Shown: positions 1 through 8,922 of the stretch, in pieces
How positions within the stretch are numbered: position 1 is the stretch's first letter
Layout: every line of letters starts with the position of its first letter
DNA from: Cetobacterium_A somerae
Lineage (GTDB): Bacteria; Fusobacteriota; Fusobacteriia; Fusobacteriales; Fusobacteriaceae
Reading direction: 5' to 3' (one strand)
Assembly (NCBI RefSeq): GCF_044784365.2
Contig: NZ_CP173065.2
Length of the DNA: 64,000 bases
Made by a program: the position numbers and the translations under genes
The notes under the pieces: generated by a model
Told to the model about the DNA's origin: nothing
Database searches by the model: none
The model's input: the letters and a program-made list of their open reading frames with translations, nothing else

Positions 1-894
1 GTTGGAATAACACAAATAGTTTCTAACTCCGTTTCAGAATCATTTAATAATGCTTTTGGAATATCACCACTTTATACATCAATTGCAATGACAGCTTTAG
101 GAGCAATAGTTTTATTTGGAAAAGGAAGAAAAGATAAAATAGCAGATGTTTTAAATAAATTAGTGCCAATAATGGCAATATTATATTTTTCTTTAACACT
201 TTTTATATTGATTAAAAATATTGGTTCAGTTCCTGGAATGTTTTTAGAAATTTTTGAAGAGGCTTTTGGTGCTAGGCAAATAGTTGCAGGAGGATTTGGA
301 GCAGTATTAATGCAAGGAGTAAAAAGAGGTTTGTTTTCAAATGAGGCTGGAAGTGGTTCAGCTCCATGTGCAGCGGCAGCAGCAGATGTAGATCATCCTG
401 TAGAACAAGGGTTAATTCAAGCTTTAGGTGTTTTTATAGATACTTTAGTTGTTTGTAGTTGTACGGCATTTACAATGCTTTTAGCACCACAATCAATTAG
501 AGATGGGAAAATGGGGATGGATTTACTTCAAAGTTGTATGGATTATCATATAGGAAGTATTGGAACACCTTTAGTTGCAGTAATATTATTCTTATTTAGT
601 TTTAGTACATTTTTAGGAATATTATTCTATGCAAGATCTAATGTAGCATTTTTATTTGGTGATAAAATGAAGGCTCAAGATGCATATAAAATTTTAGCAT
701 TAATTATGATGTTTGTAGGTGGAATGGCTCAGTATCTGTTTGTATGGGAATTAGGAGACTTGGGAGTGGCATTAATGACAGTATTTAATATCATTGCAAT
801 AGTTCCAATGTCTAAAATAGCATTAGATTCTTTAGATGATTATGAAGAAATTTATATTAAAAATAATAAAACAGTATTATTAGAAAAAGAGTAA
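1..894 (+). CDS. Alanine/glycine:cation symporter (AGCS family), 3' part
   Basis: The reading frame is open from base 1, so the 5' end lies outside the window; 297 codons are visible. It encodes an inner-membrane sodium- or proton-coupled uptake carrier for small neutral amino acids. The visible part has at least six hydrophobic segments and the AGCS-type stretch GVKRGLFSNEAGSGSAP (about residues 106-122 of the visible part), which lies in the substrate/ion region of this family. The C-terminus ends in a short charged cytoplasmic tail. A strong terminator follows directly, so this is the last gene of its transcript. Family call is firm; the substrate is not resolvable from sequence. Confidence 0.9.
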   Translation, partial: VGITQIVSNSVSESFNNAFGISPLYTSIAMTALGAIVLFGKGRKDKIADVLNKLVPIMAILYFSLTLFILIKNIGSVPGMFLEIFEEAFGARQIVAGGFGAVLMQGVKRGLFSNEAGSGSAPCAAAAADVDHPVEQGLIQALGVFIDTLVVCSCTAFTMLLAPQSIRDGKMGMDLLQSCMDYHIGSIGTPLVAVILFLFSFSTFLGILFYARSNVAFLFGDKMKAQDAYKILALIMMFVGGMAQYLFVWELGDLGVALMTVFNIIAIVPMSKIALDSLDDYEEIYIKNNKTVLLEKE

Positions 895-899
895 AGTAA

Positions 900-941
900 T
901 ACCTTAGATTAGAGTTTGGACTAATCTAAGGTATTTTTTAT
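900..941 (+). terminator. Rho-independent terminator after the AGCS symporter
   Basis: A 13-bp perfect stem (TACCTTAGATTAG at 900-912 pairing with 921-933), loop of 8 nt, followed by a T-rich run. It ends the symporter transcript. Confidence 0.9.
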
Positions 942-1004
942 TGTAAAAATATGTAAAATTTGATATTCTATAATAAACAGTTTTTTATTTTAAGGGGGAA
1001 TAGT

Positions 1005-2246
1005 ATGTTTTTATCGCCAGGAGAAAAGATACTAAAATATAGAAAACATTATAAAATTAAACAAGAGGATATAACAGGGGATAAAGTTTCTAAGACATAC
1101 TTAGGAATGGTTGAAAGTGGTCGAAAATCTTTAAGTAAAAAAATGAGTGTTATTTTTTATAAAAACTTAAAGAGAATAGTTGAAGAGTTAGGTGAAGAGC
1201 TTACAATAACTTATGAGAGCTTTATAGAAACTTCTGAAGAACAAGCTAAAAAATATTTAGATAAAGTTATAAAAGATAGAGAAATAAATAATAAATGGTT
1301 AGTTGAAGAAGGAATTTTAAAGGTGTCAAAAATAGATCAAATTAAATATATAATTGATTTAGCAGAGATGTACTTAAAACTAGAAAATACAAATGAAGCT
1401 AGAAGAATGTATAGTAAACTTTTTCAAAGAATTACAGAAATTAAAAAATATGAAAAAGAATTTGAAATTTTTATAAATTTATGTGCAAAACATGAAAAGT
1501 ATGAGATAATATCTTTACTGTTTAATAAATATAAAGATGATATTTTAGCAAATCAAATTTTAAAGAGGAATGATAAAATATATTATCTATATCTGTTTTC
1601 ACTTTATAAAGATAAAGAAAAAAACTATTTAAATATAGAGAATGAAATAAATGAGTATTTAAAAATTATAAAGAATAGAGTTATAAAAAATAATTGTCTG
1701 AATATTTTAGCAGAAATTTATATAGAGTCTGATATAGAAAAAGGAATTGAATTATATTTTTTAATTTTGAAAAAAGCAGTAACTTTAGAGGAAAAATTAC
1801 ATACGCTCTATAGCTTAGGAAAAATTTTAATTAATTCTAAAAAAAATAATGAGTTAAAAAATATTTATTTAAAATTAAATAAGATTTATGAAAAGAAAAT
1901 TATTAAAAATAATGAAGAGAAATTTAAACTATTATATAACCTAGGGAAATTATCAGAGTACTTTGAGAAAAAAAATGAAAGTAGAACTTTTTATATAGAG
2001 GCACTTATAATTGGAAAAGGAATAGAAGTTCCTCTTAAAGAAGTAATAGATATAATTAATAGATTATTTAAAATGTTTGAAAAAAGTGATTATTACTCTT
2101 TAATTAGTATAGAAAAAGAGTATTTAAGAATATTAGAAAGTTATGAGGATTTTAAACCTGTAATAAAACTTTTTGAGTATTATTATAAAAACTATCCTCA
2201 TAAAATGGAAGAGAAATTTAATTTATTTGGAAACTATTTGGAGTAA
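1005..2246 (+). CDS. XRE-family HTH regulator with TPR-like C-terminal domain
   Basis: A 413-residue protein. Residues about 5-60 fit an XRE-type helix-turn-helix (GEKILKYRKHYKIKQEDI, then a recognition segment ending GMVESGRKSL). The rest is all-helical, rich in Lys/Glu/Tyr/Leu, and looks like TPR-type helical hairpins (for example YSLGKILINSKKNNELKNIY and LYNLGKLSEYFEKKNESRTF), as in regulators that sense peptides or partner proteins. The start is ATG at 1005, behind GGGGG at 994-998; an in-frame TTG at 960 is rejected because a TATAAT at 969-974 lies downstream of it. The target genes are unknown; cvfB and an iclR gene follow closely. Coding is A/T-rich even for this genome. Confidence 0.75.
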   Translation: MFLSPGEKILKYRKHYKIKQEDITGDKVSKTYLGMVESGRKSLSKKMSVIFYKNLKRIVEELGEELTITYESFIETSEEQAKKYLDKVIKDREINNKWLVEEGILKVSKIDQIKYIIDLAEMYLKLENTNEARRMYSKLFQRITEIKKYEKEFEIFINLCAKHEKYEIISLLFNKYKDDILANQILKRNDKIYYLYLFSLYKDKEKNYLNIENEINEYLKIIKNRVIKNNCLNILAEIYIESDIEKGIELYFLILKKAVTLEEKLHTLYSLGKILINSKKNNELKNIYLKLNKIYEKKIIKNNEEKFKLLYNLGKLSEYFEKKNESRTFYIEALIIGKGIEVPLKEVIDIINRLFKMFEKSDYYSLISIEKEYLRILESYEDFKPVIKLFEYYYKNYPHKMEEKFNLFGNYLE

Positions 2247-2267
2247 AATAGTAAGGAGAAAGGTAAA

Positions 2268-3113
2268 ATGGTAAAAGTAGGAAAAAGACAAACAATGAAG
2301 ATTAATAACTTCAGCAGCAAAGGAGCACATTTAGATGCAGGAACAGGAGACTCAAAAGATAATATTCTTCTGCCTAACAATGAGTTAGAGGGTAAAGTTT
2401 TAGATATTGGTGATGAGCTAGATGTAATGATATATAGAGACTCGGAAGATAGATTAACAGCAACTTTAAGAAAAACAGCTTTAACAGTTGGAACAATAGG
2501 AAAGCTGTATGTAACAGATACAAATGAAAAATTGGGAGCATTCTTAGATTGGGGACTAAAAAAAGAATTACTATTACCACATGCCCAAATGGTAGGAGAA
2601 GTTAAACCAGGAGATGAGGTTTTAGTTGGAATATATGAGGATAGTAAAGGAAGACTATCTGCGACAATGAAAATATATAGTTTTTTAATGCCAAATAAAG
2701 ATTATCAAAAAAATGATTTTGTAGAAGGTACAGTATATAGAATTAATCCTGAAATTGGTGTTTTCGTAGCAGTGGACAATAGATATTTTGGATTAATTCC
2801 AAATAGTGAGTGTTTTAAAAAGTTCTATGTAGGTGAAGAGATTCAAGCTAGAGTTATCAGAGTTAGAGAGGATGGAAAGTTAGACTTAGCAATGAGAGAG
2901 TTAGCTTTTGTTCAGATGGATAAAGATGCAGAAAGTATTTTAGGAAAAATGAAGATATTAAAAACGCACTTTAGATTTAATGACGATAGTTCACCAGAAG
3001 CTATAAAAGAGTATTTTGGAATAAGTAAAAAAGCTTTTAAAAGAGCTATAGGAAAACTTTTAAAAGAGGGAAAAATTGAAAAAACTGAAGAAGGATTCTT
3101 TAGATTAAAATAA
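2268..3113 (+). CDS. cvfB: CvfB-like S1 RNA-binding protein
   Basis: A 281-residue protein of the CvfB/YitL family, which binds RNA and affects virulence-factor or stress gene expression in Firmicutes. Three tandem S1-type OB folds can be seen at roughly residues 1-65, 70-135 and 145-215; the second has LGAFLDWGLKKELLLP and the third IGVFVAVDNRYFGLIP. The C-terminus (about 220-281) is a winged-helix-like segment (SPEAIKEYFGISKKAFKRAI). Length and domain order match the family. It sits 21 bp after the XRE gene and 11 bp before the IclR gene, so the three are probably co-transcribed. Confidence 0.9.
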   Translation: MVKVGKRQTMKINNFSSKGAHLDAGTGDSKDNILLPNNELEGKVLDIGDELDVMIYRDSEDRLTATLRKTALTVGTIGKLYVTDTNEKLGAFLDWGLKKELLLPHAQMVGEVKPGDEVLVGIYEDSKGRLSATMKIYSFLMPNKDYQKNDFVEGTVYRINPEIGVFVAVDNRYFGLIPNSECFKKFYVGEEIQARVIRVREDGKLDLAMRELAFVQMDKDAESILGKMKILKTHFRFNDDSSPEAIKEYFGISKKAFKRAIGKLLKEGKIEKTEEGFFRLK

Positions 3114-3124
3114 AAGGGGATTTT

Positions 3125-3889
3125 ATGGAAGGGAAAACTATACAATCTATCCAAAGAGCAATAGATATAATGAACTGTTTTAATGAAAATGTGCATGAAC
3201 TTTCATTAAAAGAGATTAGTGAAAAAGTTGGTTTAAGTAAAAGTACTGCACATGGAATTGTATCAACACTTTTAAAAAACTCGTATTTAGAGCAAAATGA
3301 AAAAAATAGCAACTATTCATTAGGACCAGCCTTTATAGAAAAAAGCTTTATTGTAAATGAGGATGTTTTAATAAAGAATATTGGGCATAAATATTTAGTA
3401 AAGATATCAGAAGAGTTTTCAGTGACCGTGAATTTATTTTTATTTAAGAGAGAGCATTTAAAATTAATTGATAGAGTACAATCTGACTCGATGTATTATA
3501 CAATTAGTACATCGATAACTAAAATTCCTTTAAATGCATCAGCTTCTGGAAAGTTAGCATTAGCATATTCTAAAGATGTAAATATAGATAAAATATTTAG
3601 TAAAAATCTATTATATAAATATACAAATAGTACAATAATAGATAGAGAAACATTGATAGAAGAGATTTATAAAATTAGAGAAGATGGATATTCTTTAGAG
3701 CGATCAGAGGTTGAATTAGGAATTTATTGTATATCGGTTCCAATTTTTAAAGTTAATAATGTTTTTGTTGGAACAGCATCAATAATGGCAACAAGAGAAA
3801 AATTAATGAATATTTTACCTAAATTGGCACCAAAGATGGTTGCTATGAGTAAAAAAATATCGTTCGAATTAGGAGCACGAGAGGAGTGA
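3125..3889 (+). CDS. IclR-family transcriptional regulator
   Basis: A 254-residue cytoplasmic regulator. The N-terminal winged helix (about residues 6-65) contains SLKEISEKVGLSKSTAHGIV, the recognition part of IclR proteins; the C-terminal effector domain (about 75-250) has the family's LNASASGKLALAYS and GYSLERSEVELGIYCISVP segments. IclR proteins usually control catabolic genes through a small-molecule ligand. No catabolic operon adjoins it; glnN follows from its own promoter. The stop codon lies inside the terminator stem at 3880-3899. The effector cannot be named. Confidence 0.92.
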   Translation: MEGKTIQSIQRAIDIMNCFNENVHELSLKEISEKVGLSKSTAHGIVSTLLKNSYLEQNEKNSNYSLGPAFIEKSFIVNEDVLIKNIGHKYLVKISEEFSVTVNLFLFKREHLKLIDRVQSDSMYYTISTSITKIPLNASASGKLALAYSKDVNIDKIFSKNLLYKYTNSTIIDRETLIEEIYKIREDGYSLERSEVELGIYCISVPIFKVNNVFVGTASIMATREKLMNILPKLAPKMVAMSKKISFELGAREE

Positions 3890-3905
3890 AAACTCCTCTT
3901 TTTTA
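3880..3905 (+). terminator. Terminator with GAAA tetraloop
   Basis: An 8-bp stem AGAGGAGT (3880-3887) / ACTCCTCT (3892-3899) closed by a GAAA loop and followed by a T run. The iclR stop codon TGA (3887-3889) is part of the hairpin. Confidence 0.85.
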
Positions 3906-3913
3906 TTTTCCTA

Positions 3914-3940
3914 TTGACAAAAAAATAAAAATGGTATATT
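3914..3940 (+). promoter_or_regulatory. Putative sigma-70 promoter of glnN
   Basis: TTGACA at 3914-3919 and TATATT at 3935-3940, spacing 15 bp (TATTGT at 3937-3942 would give 17 bp). It lies about 65 bp before the glnN start, directly after the upstream terminator. Confidence 0.6.
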
Positions 3941-4005
3941 GTTAATATAACAATTTTTTATTGAAGAATGACGTTCGACAATGTAGAACAAAAAAGGGAG
4001 GATTT

Positions 4006-6117
4006 ATGAACAACATGCTGGAAATTTTTGGACAATTTTGCTTTACAGAGGATAAATTAAAAAGCAGAATACCAGAATCGTATTTTAAAGAGTTTAAAAA
4101 AGTTCAAAATGGAGAGAAAGAGTTATCTATAGAACTTGCTGACTCAATAGCAAATGCAGTTAAAAATTGGGCTACTGAAAATGGAGCTACACATTTTACA
4201 CATTGGTTTCAACCATTGACAGAATTGACTGCTGAAAAGCATGATTCGTTTATTTCTATGTCGTCTGATGGTACTTGTGTTTCGCAATTCTCTGGGAAGG
4301 AGCTTATAAAGGGTGAAGCTGATACATCATCATTTCCAAATGGAGGAGTTAGATCAACTTTTGAAGCAAGAGGATACACAGCGTGGGATTGTAAATCACC
4401 AATGTTTTTAAGAGGAGAGGGATTATCTAAATCATTATATATTCCAACAGCTTTTATTGGATATAACCAGATGGCATTAGATAAAAAAGTACCTTTATTA
4501 AGATCAATAGACTTTATATCAGAGCAAGCACTAAGATTAAAAAAGATACTAGACCCTAAATCAAATGTAACGTCAATAACAAACACTCTAGGATTAGAGC
4601 AAGAGTATTTTTTAATAGAGAAGAAATTTTGGGAAAAACGTCAAGATTTAATGCTTTCAGGTAGAACAATATTTGGATCTTTACCACCAAAAGGTCAAGA
4701 GTTAAATGATCATTACTACGGAAGTATAAAAGAAAAAGTTGAAAAAGTGATGAATGAGATAGATACGGAATTATGGAAAATAGGGATAATGGCAAAAACA
4801 AAACATAATGAAGTAGCTCCTAATCAGTTTGAGATTGCATTGATGTTTACAACAGCAAATGTAGCTGTTGATCAGAATCAATTGACTATGGATATAATAA
4901 AAAAGGTTGCAGATAGACATAAATTAAGTGCATTATTACATGAGAAACCATTTAAAGGAGTTAATGGTTCTGGAAAACATTGCAACTGGTCATTATCAAC
5001 AAATTTGGGAGAAAACTTATTAGATCCATCTTCTTTATCAAAAAATAATCTTCAGTTTTTAGTATTTTTAACAGCAGTTTTAGAGGGAATTGATAGATAT
5101 GAAGATGTCTTGAGAGCTTCTTGTGCGACTCCTGGAAATGACCATAGATTAGGTGGACACGAAGCACCTCCTGCAATAATTTCGGTTTTCATAGGGGAAG
5201 AGTTAGAAGAAATATTAAAAAATATAGGAAAAATAGTTCCTGTAAACGAAGCACAAGAAAATATGGAGTTTGGTGTAAAAAACTTTACAAAAATACCAAA
5301 AGATATATCAGATAGAAATAGAACATCACCTTTTGCATTTACAGGAAATAAATTTGAGTTTAGAATGCCAGGTTCAAGTGCATCGGCATCGACACCAACA
5401 TTTATAATAAATACAATTATTGGAACTATAATAAAAGAGTATGCCGATTATTTAGAAGGAAGAGATTCTAAGAATTTAAAAAAGGATATAATCGAACTTA
5501 TAAAAGATAGATACGAAAAGCATAAAAGAATTATATTCAATGGAAATGGTTATGATGAGAGTTGGAAAATTGAAGCAGAAAAAAGAGGGTTAAAAAATTT
5601 AAAAAATACACTAGAAGGATTGAGAATATATAAACAAGAAAATATAGTAGAGTTATTTAAAAATGCCAAGGTATTATCACCAGAAGAGCTAGAGGCAAGA
5701 TATATGGTTTATTGTGAGCGTTATATTAAACAAGTTAATATCGAAGGAAGCTCAATGGTTAGAATAGCTAGAAATGAGATATATCCAGCTTTAATGGAGT
5801 ATGCAGCTAAGATATCAAATAGTATCTTGTCATTAAGAGAAGTTTTAGGAGATGATGAGTTCTTAGTGGCTGATAAAGCTCATTTAGTAAAACTATTAGC
5901 TGGAAAAAATCGTTTGAAAGATTATTTAGCTCAATTAGAGTCACAACTTGTAGTAGCTAATGAAATTGAAGATTTATATGAAAAAGTAGTTTATTTAAAT
6001 AAAGAAATAATTCCTTTGCTTAAATGTCTAAGAGATATTATTGATTTACTAGAGCATCAAGTTGAAAAGAAAGTTTGGCCTGTACCAACTTACGAAGATA
6101 TGCTATTTAAATTATAA
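4006..6117 (+). CDS. glnN: Glutamine synthetase type III
   Basis: A 703-residue GSIII, which makes glutamine from glutamate, ammonia and ATP in the cytoplasm. Family landmarks are NTLGLEQEYFLI (metal-binding Glu residues), KHNEVAPNQFEIALMF, FKGVNGSGKHCNWSLSTN and PGNDHRLGGHEAPPA; length (about 700) and the GSIII C-terminal region fit. The start at 4006 is chosen for its GGGAGG RBS (3997-4002); an in-frame TTG at 3961 has none. It is transcribed alone, from the promoter at 3914-3940 to the terminator at 6125-6154. GSIII is the usual enzyme of Bacteroidetes, cyanobacteria and several anaerobes. Confidence 0.96.
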   Translation: MNNMLEIFGQFCFTEDKLKSRIPESYFKEFKKVQNGEKELSIELADSIANAVKNWATENGATHFTHWFQPLTELTAEKHDSFISMSSDGTCVSQFSGKELIKGEADTSSFPNGGVRSTFEARGYTAWDCKSPMFLRGEGLSKSLYIPTAFIGYNQMALDKKVPLLRSIDFISEQALRLKKILDPKSNVTSITNTLGLEQEYFLIEKKFWEKRQDLMLSGRTIFGSLPPKGQELNDHYYGSIKEKVEKVMNEIDTELWKIGIMAKTKHNEVAPNQFEIALMFTTANVAVDQNQLTMDIIKKVADRHKLSALLHEKPFKGVNGSGKHCNWSLSTNLGENLLDPSSLSKNNLQFLVFLTAVLEGIDRYEDVLRASCATPGNDHRLGGHEAPPAIISVFIGEELEEILKNIGKIVPVNEAQENMEFGVKNFTKIPKDISDRNRTSPFAFTGNKFEFRMPGSSASASTPTFIINTIIGTIIKEYADYLEGRDSKNLKKDIIELIKDRYEKHKRIIFNGNGYDESWKIEAEKRGLKNLKNTLEGLRIYKQENIVELFKNAKVLSPEELEARYMVYCERYIKQVNIEGSSMVRIARNEIYPALMEYAAKISNSILSLREVLGDDEFLVADKAHLVKLLAGKNRLKDYLAQLESQLVVANEIEDLYEKVVYLNKEIIPLLKCLRDIIDLLEHQVEKKVWPVPTYEDMLFKL

Positions 6118-6124
6118 TAAATAG

Positions 6125-6154
6125 AAAAGTCAGAGTTTTACTCTGACTTTTTTT
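6125..6154. terminator. Bidirectional terminator between glnN and the TrxB-like gene
   Basis: Perfect 11-bp stem AAAGTCAGAGT (6126-6136) / ACTCTGACTTT (6140-6150), T-run on the plus strand and A-run on the left side. It serves glnN and probably the convergent oxidoreductase gene. Confidence 0.85.
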
Positions 6155-7097
6155 AACTATATTGTGCTTTTAAATTATGTTTCTTTAAAACATGTTTAAT
6201 CGCTTCTAAGGCAGCAATTGTACCATCTGATGTAGCTGTAGTAACTTGTCTAATGTGTTTAGATCTAACGTCTCCAGCAGCATATATTCCTTCAATAGAT
6301 GTATGCATAGCTTCATTAGTAATAATATAACCTTGCTCATCTAGAGATGCCACTTCACCATAAAGTTCTTTAAGTGATTTTGTTCCTAAGTATAAGAAAG
6401 CAAACTGAGTAGGATAAGTTTCATGAGTACCATTGATTTTAACAATAACCTCTTCAACAAATTCATCTCCCTTAATTTCAACTAGTTCACTTGAATAATA
6501 CATTTTAACTTTTTCGTTGGCTTTTAATGTTTCCATAAGAGCTTTATCGCAACTATCATCACAGTTATCAGTTATAAACATATGAATCTCTTTTGAATAC
6601 TTTGTTAAAAATAGAGCTTCTTCAGCAATTTCTTTACCTTTTCCAAAAAGAGAAACAGTCATATTTCTTGTAAAAGCGCCATCACAAGTTGCACAGTAAG
6701 AAACTCCTTTTCCTAGATACTTTTCTTCTCCAGGAAGTTTTTTAGATCCATTTTTTGCCCATCCACTTGCAATTATAACAGTTTTTCCTAGGAAATTTTC
6801 AATATCTGTTTTTACAATTTTATGCTCTCCAAATAAATCAAATGCTAAAAATGTAGCATTAACAAATTCAACATTGTATTTAAGTGTTTGCTCTTTCATT
6901 AGAGTATAGATATCTTTTCCAGTAGGTGATCCTAAAATACCAGGATAGTTTTCTATTTTATGGGCCATAAGAAGACTTCCAGTATTTGGCTTCTCAATAA
7001 CTAAAACTGAAAGATTAGATCTTCCAGCATAAAGTGCTGCAGTTAGACCAGCTGGTCCAGCACCGATAATAACAACATCATAAACTTTGTTTTCCAT
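6153..7097 (-). CDS. Thioredoxin-reductase-like FAD oxidoreductase
   Basis: A 314-residue flavoprotein of the low-Mr thioredoxin reductase family. FAD motif GAGPAGL at about residues 12-18, redox pair C135-A-T-C138 within SYCATCDGAF, and the C-terminal FAD segment GIYAAGDVRSKHIRQVTTA. The second nucleotide site, normally GxGxxA/G with a downstream HRRxxxR for NADPH, reads GKGKEIAEEA (about 152-161) and no HRRxxxR is present, so ordinary NADPH use is doubtful. A ferredoxin/flavin-linked thioredoxin reductase, as known in some clostridia, or another small-protein reductase is possible. It starts 11 bp after the metallo-hydrolase gene, likely the same transcript. No thioredoxin gene adjoins. Confidence 0.85.
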   Translation of the reverse strand: MENKVYDVVIIGAGPAGLTAALYAGRSNLSVLVIEKPNTGSLLMAHKIENYPGILGSPTGKDIYTLMKEQTLKYNVEFVNATFLAFDLFGEHKIVKTDIENFLGKTVIIASGWAKNGSKKLPGEEKYLGKGVSYCATCDGAFTRNMTVSLFGKGKEIAEEALFLTKYSKEIHMFITDNCDDSCDKALMETLKANEKVKMYYSSELVEIKGDEFVEEVIVKINGTHETYPTQFAFLYLGTKSLKELYGEVASLDEQGYIITNEAMHTSIEGIYAAGDVRSKHIRQVTTATSDGTIAALEAIKHVLKKHNLKAQYS

Positions 7098-7108
7098 ATT
7101 AATTCCTC

Positions 7109-7735
7109 CTAAAACATTCCTTGGGATTTTAATACTCTTTTTTCCTCGCCTAAAATAGTAGGTTCAGTATGGGCGCTATACACTATAGTATCTTCTGGAT
7201 AAGTTTCACAAATCTTTTTTAAACTTCTTTGTAATTGTGATAAGTTACCAGTAGGTAAATCATATCTACCATAACTTCTTCTGAATAGTGTATCCCCAGA
7301 AATCATAAAATTAGACTCTTTGTTATAAAAACATTTAGAACCAATTGTATGACCAGGAGTATCAATAACTTCAAAACCAAAAATAGAATCTCCCTCTTTT
7401 ATAGGAGTAAAATCACCTGTATATGCAAAGTCATATCCTTGAATAGCATAAGATAAGTTTAAGGATGCATCAGTTAAAAATTTCTCTTCCTCTTTTCCAA
7501 TATAAATGTGAACATTAGGAAAAAGATGTTTTATTTCATTTATTCCGCCAATATGATCACCATGACCATGAGTAAGAATAACATTTTTTAGAGTTAAATT
7601 GTGATCTTTTATAAAAGATACAATATTTTCTAATCTAGAATCACTACAATCAAAAAGAGAAGCTTCGTTGTTGTCATTCCAAACCAAATAGCAGTTCGTC
7701 ATATAGCTTCCCAAAGGAAAGGCTTTAATTTTCAT
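7109..7735 (-). CDS. MBL-fold metallo-hydrolase (glyoxalase II-like)
   Basis: A 208-residue zinc hydrolase. The metal motif THGHGDHIGG is at about residues 54-63, with further metal ligands in DTPGHTIGS and SGDTLFRRSYGR, and the C-terminal YSAHTEPT. This resembles the YcbL/GloB-like subgroup, which hydrolyses glutathione-type or other thioesters. The start at 7735 is chosen for the GGAGG RBS eight bases upstream; an in-frame ATG at 7765 is without RBS. It is followed 11 bp later by the thioredoxin-reductase-like gene, suggesting a shared thiol/redox role (inference). Confidence 0.85.
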   Translation of the reverse strand: MKIKAFPLGSYMTNCYLVWNDNNEASLFDCSDSRLENIVSFIKDHNLTLKNVILTHGHGDHIGGINEIKHLFPNVHIYIGKEEEKFLTDASLNLSYAIQGYDFAYTGDFTPIKEGDSIFGFEVIDTPGHTIGSKCFYNKESNFMISGDTLFRRSYGRYDLPTGNLSQLQRSLKKICETYPEDTIVYSAHTEPTILGEEKRVLKSQGMF

Positions 7736-7766
7736 TAAAAATACCTCCAATATATTCTTTTTCATA

Positions 7767-7795
7767 ATTATACATTATTTTAGTATTTTTTTCCA
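7767..7795 (-). promoter_or_regulatory. Possible promoter for the MBL-fold/TrxB-like pair
   Basis: On the minus strand, TATAAT at 7772-7767 with TGGAAA at 7795-7790, spacing 17 bp. The -10 is consensus, the -35 weak (4 of 6). Confidence 0.4.
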
Positions 7796-7804
7796 TGAAA
7801 ATAT

Positions 7805-8899
7805 TTATAAAAACATCTTTAAAACTTCTTTTACCATCTCAATACGTTTTTCAATAGATGAGATAACTAAATATTCAGAAGCTTCATGAGAGTTTCCACC
7901 AACAGGTCCTACTCCGTCAAGAACTCCAACTCCGAGAATTCCTAAAAAATTAGCATCAGATCCACCACCAGTTTTTTCCCAATTAGAATCAATTTTTAAT
8001 TGTTTTTTAACTATTTCAAATTTATCTAAAAGTTCCTTTGATAAAGGATTAAGAACTAAAGGAGGTCGATAACCAATCTCTTTTATTTCAACATTAATAC
8101 CTTCAACATATGGATTTTCTTTTAATCTATTTAAGGTTTTTTCTATATTTTCAAAATGATTTATATCATGTGATCGCCCTTCAAATTTTATAATAGCTTT
8201 ATCAGGTATTGTATTTACTCCAAATCCACCATTAATAATTCCAACGTTAATAGAGTTCCCTAATTCTAAATTTTGTAATTTTGAAATCTCTAAAACCCAA
8301 TGAGATGCTTCAACAATAGCATTTATACCATTTTGAGGAGCTATTCCAGCATGAGCAGCTTTTCCATTAAAAGTAATTTCATACTTAATTAGCCCTTTTC
8401 TTTCTGAAACCATATTTCCATTTTTTCTAGCGGGTTCAAAAACTAGAGCATATTTTGTTTTTTTTCCCATTTCTGTAATTAATTCTCTAGATATTAAAGA
8501 GCTAATTTCCTCATCTGTATTTATTATTATACATATATTTAAAGAGCTATCTTTAAATTCTTTTGCAACCTCATACATAGATAAAAGTCCTGATTTCATA
8601 TCATAAACTCCAGGCCCAGTTGCGATATCACCCTCTATTTTAAATGGTCTTTGAGCTGCAGTTCCTTCAGGAAATACAGTGTCATTGTGACCTATAAAAA
8701 GAAAATCAAAATTATCAACATCTCTATTTTTAATAACAAGAACAGGATTTATTCCATTAAGTTCATGATATTCAACAATCCAATCTTTATAAAGTTTTTG
8801 AAAAAAATTAGTTACAAATTGTAAACCCTCTGGAGTATTGCTTCCACAGTCTACATTAACAAGTATTTCTAAATTTTTTAAATAAGTATTTAAATCCAT
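7805..8899 (-). CDS. M20-family metallopeptidase (carboxypeptidase G2-like)
   Basis: A 364-residue cytoplasmic zinc peptidase of the M20 family, closest in motif order to glutamate carboxypeptidase (CPG2) and ArgE/DapE enzymes. Visible are FLFIGHNDTVFPEGT (first metal His/Asp), GPGVYDMKSGLL (bridging Asp), NTDEEISS (catalytic/metal Glu), FEPARKNG, the dimerisation-domain stretch FNGKAAHAGIAPQNGINAI and the last metal His in NSHEASEYL. It follows dcuC by 23 bp on the same strand, so carrier and peptidase are probably co-transcribed; the substrate may be an acyl-glutamate or a similar compound, which is inference. Confidence 0.88.
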   Translation of the reverse strand: MDLNTYLKNLEILVNVDCGSNTPEGLQFVTNFFQKLYKDWIVEYHELNGINPVLVIKNRDVDNFDFLFIGHNDTVFPEGTAAQRPFKIEGDIATGPGVYDMKSGLLSMYEVAKEFKDSSLNICIIINTDEEISSLISRELITEMGKKTKYALVFEPARKNGNMVSERKGLIKYEITFNGKAAHAGIAPQNGINAIVEASHWVLEISKLQNLELGNSINVGIINGGFGVNTIPDKAIIKFEGRSHDINHFENIEKTLNRLKENPYVEGINVEIKEIGYRPPLVLNPLSKELLDKFEIVKKQLKIDSNWEKTGGGSDANFLGILGVGVLDGVGPVGGNSHEASEYLVISSIEKRIEMVKEVLKMFL

Positions 8900-8922
8900 A
8901 AAAATCCTCCTTAAATTTTATA

